Shown here: positions 23,931-35,063 of the stretch, piece after piece
How the letters are laid out: every line of letters begins with the position of its first letter
How positions within the stretch are numbered: the first letter of the stretch is position 1
Source of the DNA: Roseateles sp. XES5
GTDB taxonomy: Bacteria > Pseudomonadota > Alphaproteobacteria > Rhizobiales > Rhizobiaceae
Direction of reading: 5' to 3'
NCBI RefSeq assembly: GCF_020535545.1
Contig: NZ_CP084752.1
Location: 186,001 to 250,000, forward strand
Length of the DNA: 64,000 nucleotides
Notes under the pieces: generated by a model
The model's input: only the letters and a program-made list of their open reading frames with translations
What the model was told of the DNA's origin: nothing
Databases searched by the model: none
Program-made: the position numbers and the translations under genes

Positions 23931-24022
23931 GCCGGCGCGGCGGCAGATGTCGATGAGGACCGTGATATCGCCTTCAATATATCTCCGAAAAGCTCGGAAG
24001 TTCCGGCCGGCTTCCTGGACAT
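23931..24022 (-). pseudogene. Truncated, frameshifted duplicate of the gene at 26279-26542
   Basis: The segment 23931-24094 is about 80 percent identical by eye to 26446-26621, including the upstream region of the intact gene. The copied start reads MSRKPAGTSELFGD, against MAKKPKLEHSELSG in the intact copy, then shifts frame, and the 3' half is missing. It is a decayed partial duplication about 2.5 kb from its source. Confidence 0.65.
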
Positions 24023-24095
24023 GCGGGGCATCCTCGGGGCGGATGAACGGTCCGGCAGAATCATGGATCGAAGGGCGTGAGAACGGCCAGCGTGG

Positions 24096-24338
24096 TCAAT
24101 CCAGCCAAAAGGTGCGGTCCCAAATCGCGACGGCCCCAGCCACGTTGACAATAATGTCTCGCGCACGGCGCGCGACATGAGGCGGCACCCGGCCTTCGAG
24201 CACGATAGCCTGAGGCTGGAACGATATCTCCAGCCGGAAACGGCAGCAGATTTCGTCATACGCTACGGCCGACTTTATGGACGCGCGCAGCCCGTATTCC
24301 TGCGCGCCGAAGCCGCCGCCGAGAGATGCCTGAAACAT
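24096..24338 (-). pseudogene. Possible BON-domain gene remnant
   Basis: An 80-codon frame whose second half (IVLEGRVPPHVARRARDIIV, then NVAGAVAIWDRTFWLD) has the shape of a BON domain: a strand and Gly turn, a helix, then a closing strand. The N-terminal part looks unrelated and there is no clear ribosome binding site. It adjoins the decayed duplicate. I treat it as a probable fragment and am unsure of it. Confidence 0.25.
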
Positions 24339-24841
24339 CTCACCCTCCCGTGTTTTCGAATATTATTGAAAACAGGAATGTCGGCGCGAAGTTCCGGGTG
24401 TGCGCAAAAGAAACCAATAAGATTTTAAGGGGAGCCGCCGTTGAGCTTTGGTGTGCGGCAGCCATGGCGCTGCCGCGAGCGCGCCGAACCGAATCTCGTG
24501 CTGATTGCTTCCATCGTTACCAGCGACTGAGCGATGCTATGCGACGAACTTTGTTTTTGGGCTCCTAGCTGGCCTCACCTCCACTGCGGCTGCCGGTCCG
24601 ACAACCCAGGTCAGTCCCTTTCCAATGAAAGCAAGAGTTTCAGCTCGACCGCGATATCCGCCGCGATCGGCACCGCGTTCGAATTGGATCGAACGTTTCT
24701 CCGTATGGAAGCCGAGTGCCGTTCGCGGTCGGATTGAGGTCATCACTCCTCTCGCTTAAAGAGCGACGATGTGTGCCTGATTTGACGATGCTTGGACCTA
24801 ACCAGTCGTATAGTTTTGCATCATCACACGATACACTTCCA

Positions 24842-24872
24842 TTGACCTCTATGCCGTATCACCGTATGATAC
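24842..24872 (+). promoter_or_regulatory. higBA promoter with overlapping operator palindrome
   Basis: A sigma-70-type promoter: TTGACC at 24842-24847, a 17-bp spacer, TATGAT at 24865-24870, about 23 bp before the higB start. The -10 box lies inside the inverted repeat GTATCA-N5-TGATAC (24856-24872). Binding of HigA or HigBA there would block RNA polymerase, the usual autoregulation of such pairs. Confidence 0.75.
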
Positions 24873-24893
24873 AAACGCAATCGAGGCTATGCC

Positions 24894-25175
24894 GTGATCC
24901 GCTCCTACAAAGATGCCAAGACCGAAACCCTCGCCTCCGGCAAGGCACCCAAGGGTTTTCCGGCCGACATCGTCAGAGCGACCATTCGCAAGCTGACGAT
25001 GATTGCGAACGCCGTCGTACTCGACGACCTTCGCAGCCCTCCCGGCAATCGTCTGGAGGCATTGAAGGGCGACCGGGAAGGCCAGCATTCAATCCGGATC
25101 AATGACCAATGGCGCATCTGCTTCGTCTGGAACGAAGGGGGCGCCGAGAATGTCGAAATTGTCGACTACCACTAG
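24894..25175 (+). CDS. higB: HigB-type toxin of a type II toxin-antitoxin pair
   Basis: A 93-residue RelE/HigB-superfamily toxin starting at GTG 24894 (MIRSYKDAKTETLASGKAPK). Such toxins cut mRNA on the translating ribosome. Family marks are NRLEALKGDREGQHSIRIND and the closing WRICFVWNEGGAENVEIVDYH, where the basic and aromatic residues of the active site lie. As in other hig loci, the toxin precedes the antitoxin. The antitoxin follows after 28 bp and is transcribed with it from the promoter at 24842. Confidence 0.92.
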   Translation: MIRSYKDAKTETLASGKAPKGFPADIVRATIRKLTMIANAVVLDDLRSPPGNRLEALKGDREGQHSIRINDQWRICFVWNEGGAENVEIVDYH

Positions 25176-25203
25176 ATCAATTGTGATTGCCCAGGAGACC
25201 AAG

Positions 25204-25515
25204 ATGGCCAGTATCCTCCCTCCGATTCATCCAGGAGAAATCCTCCGCGAGGAATATCTGGTTCCTCTCGATATGAGCGCTGGTGCCCTCGCCAAGAAGC
25301 TTGGCGTTCCTCGCACCCGGATTGAACGTTTGGCAACGGAGCAGTCGGCTGTAACCACGGACACCGCTCTCAGACTGGCAAAATTCTTCAAGACCACGCC
25401 CGAATTCTGGATGAACATGCAGGCCAGCTACGACATAAAAATTGCGTTTGCAGAACTTGAGGACGAGTTGGCCAGCATACCTGAAATAGAAAATGATGAC
25501 GCAAAGGCGGCATAG
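25204..25515 (+). CDS. higA: HigA-type antitoxin
   Basis: A 103-residue XRE-family antitoxin from ATG 25204, with AGGAG about 9 bases upstream. It carries the HigA opening PPIHPGEILREEYLVPLDMS and a helix-turn-helix (residues about 25-60, AGALAKKLGVPRTRIERL), then TALRLAKFFKTTPEFWMNMQ. It binds and neutralises HigB and represses the operon through the palindrome over the -10 box. An acidic tail (ELEDELASIPEIENDDAK) completes the protein. Confidence 0.93.
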   Translation: MASILPPIHPGEILREEYLVPLDMSAGALAKKLGVPRTRIERLATEQSAVTTDTALRLAKFFKTTPEFWMNMQASYDIKIAFAELEDELASIPEIENDDAKAA

Positions 25516-25607
25516 CCTCTGTCTCGTTCGCCGTATCCTTCGCAATTGGCTAACCGATAAAGTGAAATCTGATTGAACCTTTTGACTGCGCAAGGTTCGC
25601 ATCCCGA

Positions 25608-25871
25608 TTGTCTTCACAAGCAGGGATAGCCGCTGGTGAGGGTTCCACACGATATCGTACGATTTCTCTCGTGAAACGTCGCGGCTCCATCGACTTCCCG
25701 GGAAGCAACAGCATTTCTTTTCGGACCATCATCACGGTCTTCCAGGTTGAGGACGGGGCATCGTCACACAACTGGCTCACCACACATGTTTCGCCAGCAG
25801 ATATGGTGACTGCGCTTCGAGTCGGTAAGATAGAAACCACCCTAACGCTCGAAGACGTTTTAAGGCAGTGA
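25608..25871 (+). CDS. Doubtful ORF between higA and the EthD gene
   Basis: An 87-codon frame from TTG 25608, not recognised and without a ribosome binding site. Its end (TTHVSPADMVTALRVGKIET and LEDVLRQ) looks protein-like, and it stops 9 bp before the next gene, so a real but diverged or truncated gene is possible. The rest of 25516-25879 has no other feature. Confidence 0.25.
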   Translation: MSSQAGIAAGEGSTRYRTISLVKRRGSIDFPGSNSISFRTIITVFQVEDGASSHNWLTTHVSPADMVTALRVGKIETTLTLEDVLRQ

Positions 25872-25879
25872 GGCCGACC

Positions 25880-26194
25880 ATGATCAAGATGAGCGTCTAC
25901 TATCCGGCCGATGGCGGCTCGAAGTTCGATCACGATTACTACCGCACCCGCCATATGCCGCTGCTCCGGGAACGGCTCGGTGACGCATGCCTTCGGTACG
26001 AGATCGACAAAGGCCTTGCGGGCGGTGAAGCGGGAAGCACGCCGAATTTCGTGGCGGCGTGCCACGTCTACTCGCCGAGCCTGGAAATATTCCAAAAGGC
26101 GCTAGCCCCTCATCGAGCGGAGATCCGCGCGGACGTCGCCAACTATACGGACATCGCGCCCATAGTGCAGATCAGCCAAATCATTGAAGGATAG
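25880..26194 (+). CDS. EthD-family protein
   Basis: A 104-residue single-domain protein starting at ATG 25880 (MIKMSVYYPADGGSKFDHDY). It is an EthD-type ferredoxin-like alpha/beta barrel dimer protein: the YYxTRHMPLLRERLG motif near residues 21-35 is typical, and LEIFQKALAPHRAEIRADVA follows. Members occur beside degradative oxidoreductases and as stress-linked proteins; the substrate of this one is unknown. GAGGCCGACC precedes the start. Confidence 0.85.
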   Translation: MIKMSVYYPADGGSKFDHDYYRTRHMPLLRERLGDACLRYEIDKGLAGGEAGSTPNFVAACHVYSPSLEIFQKALAPHRAEIRADVANYTDIAPIVQISQIIEG

Positions 26195-26278
26195 CGGCTT
26201 TGGCACATCTGTCGGGTCGGCGGTCTGAGGAGCATCACGTCATAGCCGGCGAGCGATATGCCGGTGAAGCTGCCACCC

Positions 26279-26542
26279 TCAATGCGTCGTCGGCGCGTCG
26301 TCTTCTTCCAGGAAGGACTGGATGCCGTCGCGGGCGACGGTTGCGAGGAATTCGTCGAAGGCTTCGCGGTCGGTGGCGAAGGGCTCTTCCCATTCGAAGA
26401 GGTCTTCGTTCTGGGTGACGACTTCCAGCTTCCAGTCGTTCTGGGTGCCGGCGGGGCGGTAGATGTCGACGAGGACGGTGATGTCGTCCTCGGTGTATTC
26501 TCCGGAAAGCTCGGAATGTTCCAGTTTCGGCTTCTTGGCCAT
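26279..26542 (-). CDS. Conserved small acidic protein
   Basis: An 87-residue acidic protein (MAKKPKLEHSELSGEYTEDD), start taken as ATG 26542, with ATG 26551 also possible. The core (ITVLVDIYRPAGTQNDWKLE, then LFEWEEPFATDREAFDEFLA) resembles small conserved proteins of rhizobia, with no known function. Its upstream region and first codons are duplicated in decayed form at 23931-24094, which indicates that this is the parent copy. Confidence 0.75.
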   Translation of the reverse strand: MAKKPKLEHSELSGEYTEDDITVLVDIYRPAGTQNDWKLEVVTQNEDLFEWEEPFATDREAFDEFLATVARDGIQSFLEEDDAPTTH

Positions 26543-26767
26543 GCGGGGCATCCTAGGGGCAGACGCCGGATGAACGGTCCGGCAGGATGATGGATCGAAG
26601 GGAACGAGAACGGCCAGCGTGATCTCGCGGCAGCGACGTGACGTCAATCGGTCGCCCGACCCCGATCTAAAACTATCGGCAGTCGCGTTCTCAAGGCCTT
26701 GTGACAGAGCCGAGCGGCTTCGTCCACCCCTTCCTGCATCCAGAACCCGCCTGCCCGCGCCCGCCGC

Positions 26768-27517
26768 CTATTTCGGATGCGTCGGGGCGAATTCGGCGAC
26801 GAGTTCATGCATCTCGCCCGGATAGGTCAGGCGCACATGGGTGATGTAGACGCCGCCGCTCCAGGTGCGGCGCTCGACGACGAGGCAGGGCGTTCCGGGG
26901 GCGATCGCCAGGAGTTCGGCGGCGCGGGCGTCGGCGCCGACGGCGCGGATGCGGTGTTCGGCGGCGCTCCACGGCACGCGGCTAATCAGCCAGGGGCTGG
27001 GGGCGACATCGGTGAAGCTCTCCTCCGCCGCTTCCGGCACCGCCTCGAGGTTGATCAGGCGGTCTTCCAGGCAGAAGGGATGTTTTCCGGCGAAATGCAG
27101 CGCCGAGATTTCCGTCAGGCGCACCGCTTCGTTGAGCTCCAGCAGGCGGCGATCGGCCGCCTTGGCGGCGCGGTCGAGGCGCGTGCGACGCTGGTAGCGA
27201 TAGGGCAGCCCGAGCGATTCGACCTCCAGGCGGATGTCATGGATTTCCAGCACGGCCGATTGGGCATGCGGATGGGTGACGTAGCTGCCGGATTTCCGGC
27301 GACGCTCGATGAGGCCGCGCTTGACGAGATCGGTGATCGCCTTGTTCACCGTCATGCGCGAGCACTGATATTGCTCGGTCAGTTCGTGCTCGAAGGGAAT
27401 GCGGTGACCGGGCGGCCATTCGCCAGACAGGATCTTGCCCTCCACATCCTCCAGGATGCGGCGGTGCAGCGACGGCTCCTTGGCCTCGACCGGCGTCGTG
27501 TGCGCGTCGATGGAAAT
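26768..27517 (-). CDS. hutC: Histidine utilisation repressor HutC
   Basis: A GntR/HutC-family repressor that responds to urocanate. The N-terminal winged helix (about residues 15-80) has LHRRILEDVEGKILSGEWPP, RIPFEHELTEQYQCSRMTVN and KRGLIERRRKSGSYVTHP. The C-terminal UTRA effector domain (about 95-245) ends HELVAEFAPTHPK. No ATG, GTG or TTG lies near the expected start. The best ribosome site (GGAGG) is 5 bases before ATT at 27517, giving 249 residues beginning ISIDAHTTPVEAKEPSLH. The frame stays open upstream into hutF, where TTG is available only without a ribosome site. It follows hutF by 92 bp and is probably in the same transcript. Confidence 0.88.
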   Translation of the reverse strand: MSIDAHTTPVEAKEPSLHRRILEDVEGKILSGEWPPGHRIPFEHELTEQYQCSRMTVNKAITDLVKRGLIERRRKSGSYVTHPHAQSAVLEIHDIRLEVESLGLPYRYQRRTRLDRAAKAADRRLLELNEAVRLTEISALHFAGKHPFCLEDRLINLEAVPEAAEESFTDVAPSPWLISRVPWSAAEHRIRAVGADARAAELLAIAPGTPCLVVERRTWSGGVYITHVRLTYPGEMHELVAEFAPTHPK

Positions 27518-27609
27518 GGTCGCCTCCGATCTGCCGGGCGCAGATTCGCCCGGTCCAAGAGTTGTAGGAAAGGCGGAAGCGCCTTTCAACAGGACTTCAC
27601 AATGGGGCT

Positions 27610-28956
27610 TCAGGCCTCGGCAAGCGCGCGCATCACCGTCGTGAAGCGACGGCCTACGGCTTCGCGGGCGACATGGCGGCCGCCCTCGACCTGCTTGCGG
27701 CCGTTCACCCAGACGCAATCGACCTCGGCACCATTGGCGAAGATCCAGCCGTCGAGCAGCGCGTCCCCCGCAAGGTCGAGGCCATGACGGGCCTTGACGC
27801 TGACGAAATCCGCCGCCTGACCGGCCGCAATGCCGGCGGCCGCGCCAAGGGCGGCGGCACCGCCGACGATGGCGCCGTCGAAGAGCGCGCGGCCCGTCGA
27901 GCCGCCGGGCGCGGCCAGCACGTTGCGGGCACGGTGGTAGAGACGCTCGGAATATTCGAGTTGGCGCAGCTCGTCTGGCAGGCCGATCAGCACGTTGGAA
28001 TCGGAGCCGATGCCGTAGCGGCCGCCGGCGGCGAAGAACTCCGGCGCCGGGAAGGTGCCGTCGCCGAGATTGGCTTCCGTGATCGGGCAGAGGCCGGCAA
28101 TGGCGCCGGCTTCGGCCATGCCGCGCGTTTCGGCCTCCGTCATGTGCGTGGCGTGGATGAAGCACCAGCGGCCGTCGACCGCCTGGTTGTCGAGCAGCCA
28201 TTCCACCGGGCGGCGGCCGCACCAGGCAATGCTGTCTTCGACTTCCTTGACCTGTTCGGAAATGTGGATGTGGATCGGCTTGTCGCCGGCCATGGCGACG
28301 ACGGTGGAAAGTTCGTCCGGCGTGACGGCGCGCAGGCTGTGCGGGGCGACACCGGTGACGCCCTCCGGCAGGGCGTTCGTCAGCGCGCGGCAGCGTTCCA
28401 GAAGGCGGCCATAGGATTCGCGGTCGTTGATGAAGCGGCGCTGCCCCTCGCCCGGCGCGGTGCCGCCGAAGCCGGCATGGGCGTAGAAGACGGGCAGCAG
28501 CGTCAGCGCGATGCCGGTCTGGGAGGCCGCGGCGGCGATGCGAGCGGCCATTTCGCCGATATCGCCATAGTGCCCGCCGTCCTTGTCGTGATGCAGATAA
28601 TGGAATTCGCCGACGCGGGTGAAGCCCGCCTCCAGCATTTCCACATAGAGCTGGCCGGCGACGGCCTCGACATCGTCGGGCGTCATGGACAGCGCGAAGC
28701 GGTACATCACATTGCGCCAGCTCCAGAAGGAATCGCTGCCCGGCCCGCGCGTTTCCGCAAGGCCCGCCATGCCGCGTTGGAAGGCGTGGCTGTGCAGGTT
28801 CGGCATGCCGGCGACCACGGTGTCGTGGCGCTCGTCGCCGGGCGCCGCAGCGGCCCCCTCCTCCAGCGACGCGATGCGTCCGTCCCTGACGTCGATGCGA
28901 ACGTCCTTCGCCCAGCCGCCCTTAAGCAGCGCCTGCCTTGCATGAATAACAGCCAT
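27610..28956 (-). CDS. hutF: Formimidoylglutamate deiminase
   Basis: Hydrolyses N-formimino-L-glutamate to N-formyl-L-glutamate and ammonia, the fourth step of the five-step histidine route. A 448-residue amidohydrolase-fold enzyme starting at ATG 28956 after GGGAGAC. Metal-binding residues are visible in [18 protein letters not shown] (His-x-His), with later HIHISEQ and a downstream His in FIHATHMTE; the closing Asp lies in [13 protein letters not shown]. Length and motifs are normal for HutF. It is divergent from hutI across a 122-bp region with the HutC-type palindrome. HutF with HutG means the cell makes glutamate plus formate rather than formamide. Confidence 0.95.
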   Translation of the reverse strand: MAVIHARQALLKGGWAKDVRIDVRDGRIASLEEGAAAAPGDERHDTVVAGMPNLHSHAFQRGMAGLAETRGPGSDSFWSWRNVMYRFALSMTPDDVEAVAGQLYVEMLEAGFTRVGEFHYLHHDKDGGHYGDIGEMAARIAAAASQTGIALTLLPVFYAHAGFGGTAPGEGQRRFINDRESYGRLLERCRALTNALPEGVTGVAPHSLRAVTPDELSTVVAMAGDKPIHIHISEQVKEVEDSIAWCGRRPVEWLLDNQAVDGRWCFIHATHMTEAETRGMAEAGAIAGLCPITEANLGDGTFPAPEFFAAGGRYGIGSDSNVLIGLPDELRQLEYSERLYHRARNVLAAPGGSTGRALFDGAIVGGAAALGAAAGIAAGQAADFVSVKARHGLDLAGDALLDGWIFANGAEVDCVWVNGRKQVEGGRHVAREAVGRRFTTVMRALAEA

Positions 28957-29036
28957 GGCCTGTCTCCCTCTCCCTTGTAACATCACCTTGCAACATTGAC
29001 GCCGGCATCAAATTGCCTCTTGCGTCTTCTGCGATT

Positions 29037-29048
29037 ATGTATATACAT
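29037..29048. promoter_or_regulatory. HutC-type operator between hutF and hutI
   Basis: ATGTATATACAT is a perfect palindrome in the divergent hutF-hutI spacer. Its core TGTATATACA resembles the known HutC/GntR-HutC sites of the TGTATNTACA type. It lies 31 bp before the hutI start and could control both divergent promoters. Urocanate would release HutC. Confidence 0.7.
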
Positions 29049-29078
29049 TATTTGCATCACAGGGAAGAGGCAATCACG

Positions 29079-30302
29079 ATGACGGCACAGGAAAAGGACA
29101 CGGTCCGCGTCTGGCGCAATGCGCGGCTGGCGACGCTCAACGAAAGCCTGCCGGGGCTCGGCATCGTGGAAGATGGCGCCATCGCCGTGCGCGACGGCCG
29201 CATCGCCTTTGTGGGTCCTGAGGCCGACCTTCCCGCCGAATTCGCCAGCACCGAACAGGTGGACTGCGAAGGCCGCTGGATCACGCCCGGACTCATCGAT
29301 TGCCACACCCATCTCGTGCATGCCGGCGACCGCGCCCATGAATTCGAGCTGCGCCTTGCCGGCGCCTCCTACGAGGAGATCGCCCGGGCCGGCGGCGGCA
29401 TCGTTTCCTCCGTCAAGGCGCTGCGCGCGGCGAGCGAGGACGACCTGGTGCGCCAGACCCTGCCCCGCCTCAAGGCGCTGATGGCCGAGGGCGTGACGAC
29501 GGTGGAGCTGAAGTCCGGCTACGGCCTCGACACCGAGAACGAACTGAAGTCGCTGCGCGCCGCGCGCCGCGTCGCCGAAGAATGCGACGTCACCGTGCGC
29601 ACCACCTTCCTCGGCGCCCATGCGCTGCCGCCGGAAATGAAGGGCGACAAGGCGGCCTATGTCGACAAGGTTGTGAACGCGATGCTGCCGGCCGTCGCGG
29701 CCGAAGGCCTTGCCGACGCCGTCGACGGCTTCTGCGAGGGCATCGCCTTCTCCGTCGAGGAAATGACCCGCGTCTTCGACGCCGCCAAGGCGCATGGCCT
29801 GCCCGTCAAGCTCCATGCCGACCAGCTTTCCAACCTGCATGGCGCGGAACTCGCCGCCCGCTACGGCGCGCTTTCGGCCGATCATCTCGAATATACCGAC
29901 GATGCGGGCGCGGCCGAAATGGCCAGGGCCGGCACCGTCGCCGTCATCCTGCCCGGCGCCTTCTACTTCATCCGCGAAACGAAGAAGCCGCCGGTCGATC
30001 TCTTCCGCAAGCACGGCGTCAAGATGGCCGTCGCCACCGATTCCAATCCCGGCACCTCGCCGCTCACCTCTCTGCTGCTCACCATGAACATGGCCGCAAC
30101 CCTCTTCGGCATGACCGTCGAGGAATGCATCGCCGGCACGACGCGGGAAGCCGCGCGCGCGCTCGGCCTGGTCGATGAGGTGGGGACGCTCGAGGCCGGA
30201 AAGTGGGCCGACTTCGTCCTGTGGGACATCGGCCGACCGGCGGAACTGGTCTACCGCATGGGCTTCAATCCCATGCATGCCCGTATCCGCAGCGGACATT
30301 AA
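29079..30302 (+). CDS. hutI: Imidazolonepropionase
   Basis: Opens the ring of 4-imidazolone-5-propanoate to give N-formimino-L-glutamate, the third step. A 407-residue amidohydrolase starting at ATG 29079 ([20 protein letters not shown]), with AAGAGG upstream; an earlier in-frame ATG lies within the operator region and is unlikely. Metal ligands appear in [20 protein letters not shown] (His-x-His), then [19 protein letters not shown] and [10 protein letters not shown] (Asp). First gene of the rightward hut operon; hutH follows after 41 bp. Confidence 0.96.
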   Translation: MTAQEKDTVRVWRNARLATLNESLPGLGIVEDGAIAVRDGRIAFVGPEADLPAEFASTEQVDCEGRWITPGLIDCHTHLVHAGDRAHEFELRLAGASYEEIARAGGGIVSSVKALRAASEDDLVRQTLPRLKALMAEGVTTVELKSGYGLDTENELKSLRAARRVAEECDVTVRTTFLGAHALPPEMKGDKAAYVDKVVNAMLPAVAAEGLADAVDGFCEGIAFSVEEMTRVFDAAKAHGLPVKLHADQLSNLHGAELAARYGALSADHLEYTDDAGAAEMARAGTVAVILPGAFYFIRETKKPPVDLFRKHGVKMAVATDSNPGTSPLTSLLLTMNMAATLFGMTVEECIAGTTREAARALGLVDEVGTLEAGKWADFVLWDIGRPAELVYRMGFNPMHARIRSGH

Positions 30303-30343
30303 TTCAGTCACGTCGCAGCCGCAGGCTGCATGGGGAAAAAACC

Positions 30344-31879
30344 ATGACGATCACGCTTCACCCGGGCTCCGTTGCCCTGAAAACCCTTGAAACCATCTAC
30401 TGGACCGGCGAAGCCGCCAAGCTCGATGCGTCCTTCAATGCCGGCATCGAAAAGGCCGCCGCGCGCATCGCGGAAATCGCCGCCGGCGACGCGCCGGTCT
30501 ACGGCGTCAACACCGGCTTCGGCAAGCTGGCCTCCATCAAGATCGCGCCGGCCGACGTCGCCACGCTCCAGCGCAACCTGATCCTGTCGCACTGCTGCGG
30601 CGTCGGCAAGCCGCTCGCCGAGAACATCGTGCGCCTCATCATGGCGCTGAAGCTGATCTCGCTCGGCCGCGGCGCCTCGGGCGTGCGCATCGAGATCGTC
30701 CGCCTTCTCGAAGCCATGCAGGAAAAGGGCGTCATCCCGGTCATTCCGGAGCAGGGCTCCGTCGGCGCCTCGGGCGACCTTGCCCCCCTCGCCCACATGA
30801 CGGCCGTCATGCTCGGCGAAGGCGAAGCGACCTATGCCGGCGAACGCCTGCCGGGCGGCGCAGCCCTTGCCAAGGCCGGCCTCAAGCCCGTCGTTCTCGC
30901 CGCCAAGGAAGGCCTTGCGCTCATCAACGGCACACAGGTCTCCACCGGCCTTGCGCTTGCCGGCCTCTTCCGCGCCTATCGCGCCGCCCAGGCCGCCGTC
31001 GTCACCGGCGCGCTGTCGACCGACGCCGCCATGGGCTCGTCCGCGCCGTTCCATCCCGATATCCACACGCTGCGCGGCCACAAGGGCCAGATCGACGTCG
31101 CCGCCTCGCTGCGCGCGCTGCTGGCCGGCTCCGTCATTCGCGACAGCCACATCACCGGCGACGAACGCGTTCAGGACCCCTACTGCATCCGCTGCCAGCC
31201 GCAGGTCGACGGCGCGTGCTTCGACCTTCTCGGTTCGGCCGCCCGCACGCTGGAAATCGAAGCCAATGCCGTCACCGACAACCCGCTCGTCCTGTCGGAC
31301 AACAGCGTCGTGTCGGGCGGCAACTTCCATGCCGAGCCCGTCGCCTTCGCCGCCGACCAGATCGCCATCGCGGTCTGCGAGGTCGGCGCCATCGCCCAGC
31401 GCCGCATCGCGCTCCTGGTCGATCCCGCGCTCTCCTTCGGCCTGCCGGCCTTCCTCGCCAAGAAGCCGGGCCTCAATTCCGGCCTGATGATCGCGGAAGT
31501 CACCTCGGCCGCGCTGATGAGCGAGAACAAGCAGATGGCGCATCCCGCCTCGGTCGACTCCACCCCGACCTCCGCCAACCAGGAAGACCATGTCTCCATG
31601 GCCTGCCACGGCGCCCGCCGCCTGCTGCGCATGACGGAAAACCTCTCCGCCATCGTCGGCATCGAGGCGCTGGCCGCCGCCCAGGGCATCGAGTTCCGCG
31701 CCCCGCTCACCACGAGCCCGGAACTGCAGAAGGTCATCGCGGCGCTGCGCACCGTCGTCGCCACGCTGGAGGAAGACCGCTACATGGCGCCGGATCTCGC
31801 CGCCGCCGGCAAATTCGTCTCCTCGGGCGCGCTCGCCGCGTCGGTCTCCAAGGGCATCCTGCCGGTTCTGGGGGCGTAA
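30344..31879 (+). CDS. hutH: Histidine ammonia-lyase (histidase)
   Basis: Converts L-histidine to urocanate and ammonia, the first step. 511 residues from ATG 30344 ([20 protein letters not shown]). The Ala-Ser-Gly triad that forms the MIO cofactor is plain in [17 protein letters not shown]. Other family marks are [12 protein letters not shown] near the start, [11 protein letters not shown], and [17 protein letters not shown]. The base composition is host-like throughout, in contrast to hutU. hutG begins 1 bp after its stop. Confidence 0.97.
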   Translation: MTITLHPGSVALKTLETIYWTGEAAKLDASFNAGIEKAAARIAEIAAGDAPVYGVNTGFGKLASIKIAPADVATLQRNLILSHCCGVGKPLAENIVRLIMALKLISLGRGASGVRIEIVRLLEAMQEKGVIPVIPEQGSVGASGDLAPLAHMTAVMLGEGEATYAGERLPGGAALAKAGLKPVVLAAKEGLALINGTQVSTGLALAGLFRAYRAAQAAVVTGALSTDAAMGSSAPFHPDIHTLRGHKGQIDVAASLRALLAGSVIRDSHITGDERVQDPYCIRCQPQVDGACFDLLGSAARTLEIEANAVTDNPLVLSDNSVVSGGNFHAEPVAFAADQIAIAVCEVGAIAQRRIALLVDPALSFGLPAFLAKKPGLNSGLMIAEVTSAALMSENKQMAHPASVDSTPTSANQEDHVSMACHGARRLLRMTENLSAIVGIEALAAAQGIEFRAPLTTSPELQKVIAALRTVVATLEEDRYMAPDLAAAGKFVSSGALAASVSKGILPVLGA

Positions 31880-31880
31880 C

Positions 31881-32684
31881 GTGGCGGTCTTCGACGTCCA
31901 CCAGGGCACCTCGCCCGTCATTCTCGCCTTCCCGCATACCGGCACGGACGTTCCGGCCGATATCCGGGATCGCCTGAACGACAACGGCCGCATCCTCGCG
32001 GATACGGACTGGCACATCGAACGGCTCTATGACGGCCTGCTGCCGGACGTGACGACCGTGCGCGCCACGTTCCACCGCTACGTCATCGATGCCAACCGCG
32101 ACCCGGCCGGCGTCAGCCTCTATCCCGGCCAGAACACCACGAGCCTCGTTCCGGAAACGGATTTCGACGGCAAGGGGATCTGGAAGGACGGCGAGGCGCC
32201 GACCGACGCTGATATCGCCTATCGGCTCGCCAATTTCCACGCCCCGTACCACGCGGCGCTGGCGGCCGAAATCGAACGCGTCAAGGCGATCCACGGCGTG
32301 GCGATCCTCTACGATTGCCACTCCATCCGCTCGCTGATCCCCTTCCTGTTCGAAGGACGGCTGCCGGATTTCAACGTCGGCACCGACATGGGCCGCACCT
32401 GCGACAAGGCCATCGAAACGGCGACGTTCGAGGCCTGCGCCGCGGCGGAAGGCTATACCAGCATCCTCAACGGCCGCTTCAAGGGCGGCTGGACGACCCG
32501 CCACTACGGCAAGCCGGAAACCGGCGTGCACGCCATCCAGATGGAACTCGCGCAGGTGAGCCATCTGTCGACCGAAGTCCCGCCCTTCGACCTCGACGAG
32601 GGCAAGGCCGCCCGGCTTCGCGTCCATCTGAAAGACATTCTGACCCGCATCGAGGCCATCGCCTCCACCCTGAAACAACGCTGA
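31881..32684 (+). CDS. hutG: N-formylglutamate deformylase
   Basis: Hydrolyses N-formyl-L-glutamate to formate and L-glutamate, completing the HutF branch. 267 residues starting at GTG 31881, directly after hutH, so translation is probably coupled. It belongs to the FGase (N-formylglutamate amidohydrolase) family, shown by [45 protein letters not shown] and QMELAQ. The CHS and PHTG segments carry the presumed zinc ligands. It is not the arginase-type HutG of other bacteria. Confidence 0.94.
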   Translation: MAVFDVHQGTSPVILAFPHTGTDVPADIRDRLNDNGRILADTDWHIERLYDGLLPDVTTVRATFHRYVIDANRDPAGVSLYPGQNTTSLVPETDFDGKGIWKDGEAPTDADIAYRLANFHAPYHAALAAEIERVKAIHGVAILYDCHSIRSLIPFLFEGRLPDFNVGTDMGRTCDKAIETATFEACAAAEGYTSILNGRFKGGWTTRHYGKPETGVHAIQMELAQVSHLSTEVPPFDLDEGKAARLRVHLKDILTRIEAIASTLKQR

Positions 32685-32700
32685 ATTGGGAGAACAGCAC

Positions 32701-34383
<1,683 letters not shown>

Positions 34384-34430
34384 TGCATGTCGCCTAAAAG
34401 TGCGAAGCGGTTTTAGGGGAACGATATGCA
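34384..34430. repeat. Rhizobial-type intergenic palindrome
   Basis: Imperfect inverted repeat starting right after the hutU stop: TGCATGTCG..CCTAAAA pairs with TTTTAGG..CGATATGCA around an 11-bp loop. It resembles the abundant short palindromes of rhizobial genomes. The hutD ATG (34426) and its AGGGGA ribosome site lie in the right arm. Confidence 0.7.
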
Positions 34431-35025
34431 CAAGGAACCTAGGTTGCTGCGCAACGCCGACCATCGCCGCATGCCGTGGAAGAACGGCGGCGGCGAGACG
34501 GTCGAGGTGATCGTCCATCCGGAAGGCGCAAGCCTTTCGGATTTCGGCTGGCGCGTCAGCATGGCGACGGTGGCGAGCGACGGACCGTTCTCGGTCTTTC
34601 CCGGCATCGACCGCACGCTGGCGGTGCTGACCGGCGACGGCATGGCCCTCACCATCGAGGGGCTTGGCGAAGGGCTTGGCGACAAGCTGCTGACGCCGGT
34701 CACCGCGCCGCTGCCCTTTCCCGCCGACGCGCCCACCACGGCGCGCCTGACGGGCGGGCCGATTACCGACCTCAACGTGATGACGCGGCGCGGGGTCTTC
34801 CGGCACAGCCTCGCGCATCATGTGGCCAGGGGCGCGACGGCGCTTGCGGCATCGTCGGGCCAGCGCCTGCTGCTCGCACTCGAACCGCTCGGCGTTACGA
34901 CGCCGGACGGGCTCATGGGTCTCCAGCCGCTCGACGCCCTCGTGTTCGACGGCGCGGAAACGGCCGAGGTGGTTCCGGCGGGCGACAGCGCCGCCTTCTA
35001 TCTCGTCGAAATCGCACCCGCCTGA
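34426..35025 (+). CDS. hutD: HutD family cupin
   Basis: A 199-residue HutD/Ves-type bicupin-like protein, usually last in hut operons and thought to tune histidine use by limiting urocanate build-up; its mechanism is not established. Family marks are NADHRRMPWKNGGGETVEVI near the start, WRVSMATVASDGPFSVFPGI and LNVMTRRG. The start ATG is buried in the right arm of a palindrome, so translation may depend on ribosomes arriving from hutU. It ends the hut operon; a hairpin follows after 38 bp. Confidence 0.92.
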   Translation: MHKEPRLLRNADHRRMPWKNGGGETVEVIVHPEGASLSDFGWRVSMATVASDGPFSVFPGIDRTLAVLTGDGMALTIEGLGEGLGDKLLTPVTAPLPFPADAPTTARLTGGPITDLNVMTRRGVFRHSLAHHVARGATALAASSGQRLLLALEPLGVTTPDGLMGLQPLDALVFDGAETAEVVPAGDSAAFYLVEIAPA

Positions 35026-35063
35026 TCGGCGCTTCCTTGTCCACCCTCCCCGAGGGTGCTACC

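Larger units (their letters stand above)
23705..24841. other. Long stretch with decayed sequence only
   Basis: More than 1.1 kb without an intact recognisable gene. It contains the truncated duplicate at 23931-24094 and a possible BON-domain remnant at 24096-24338. The rest shows no gene, tRNA or repeat that I can support. It looks like a graveyard between the prophage debris and higBA. Confidence 0.5.

Noticed and set aside
23825-24259. A 144-codon minus-strand frame
   Set aside because: Ser/Arg-rich; it crosses the decayed duplicate in the wrong frame and has no ribosome site.
28983-30311. A 442-codon open frame on the minus strand over hutI
   Set aside because: It is the mirror of hutI: long frames opposite high-G+C genes are common, it has repetitive His/Gly/Arg composition, and hutI has all its motifs.
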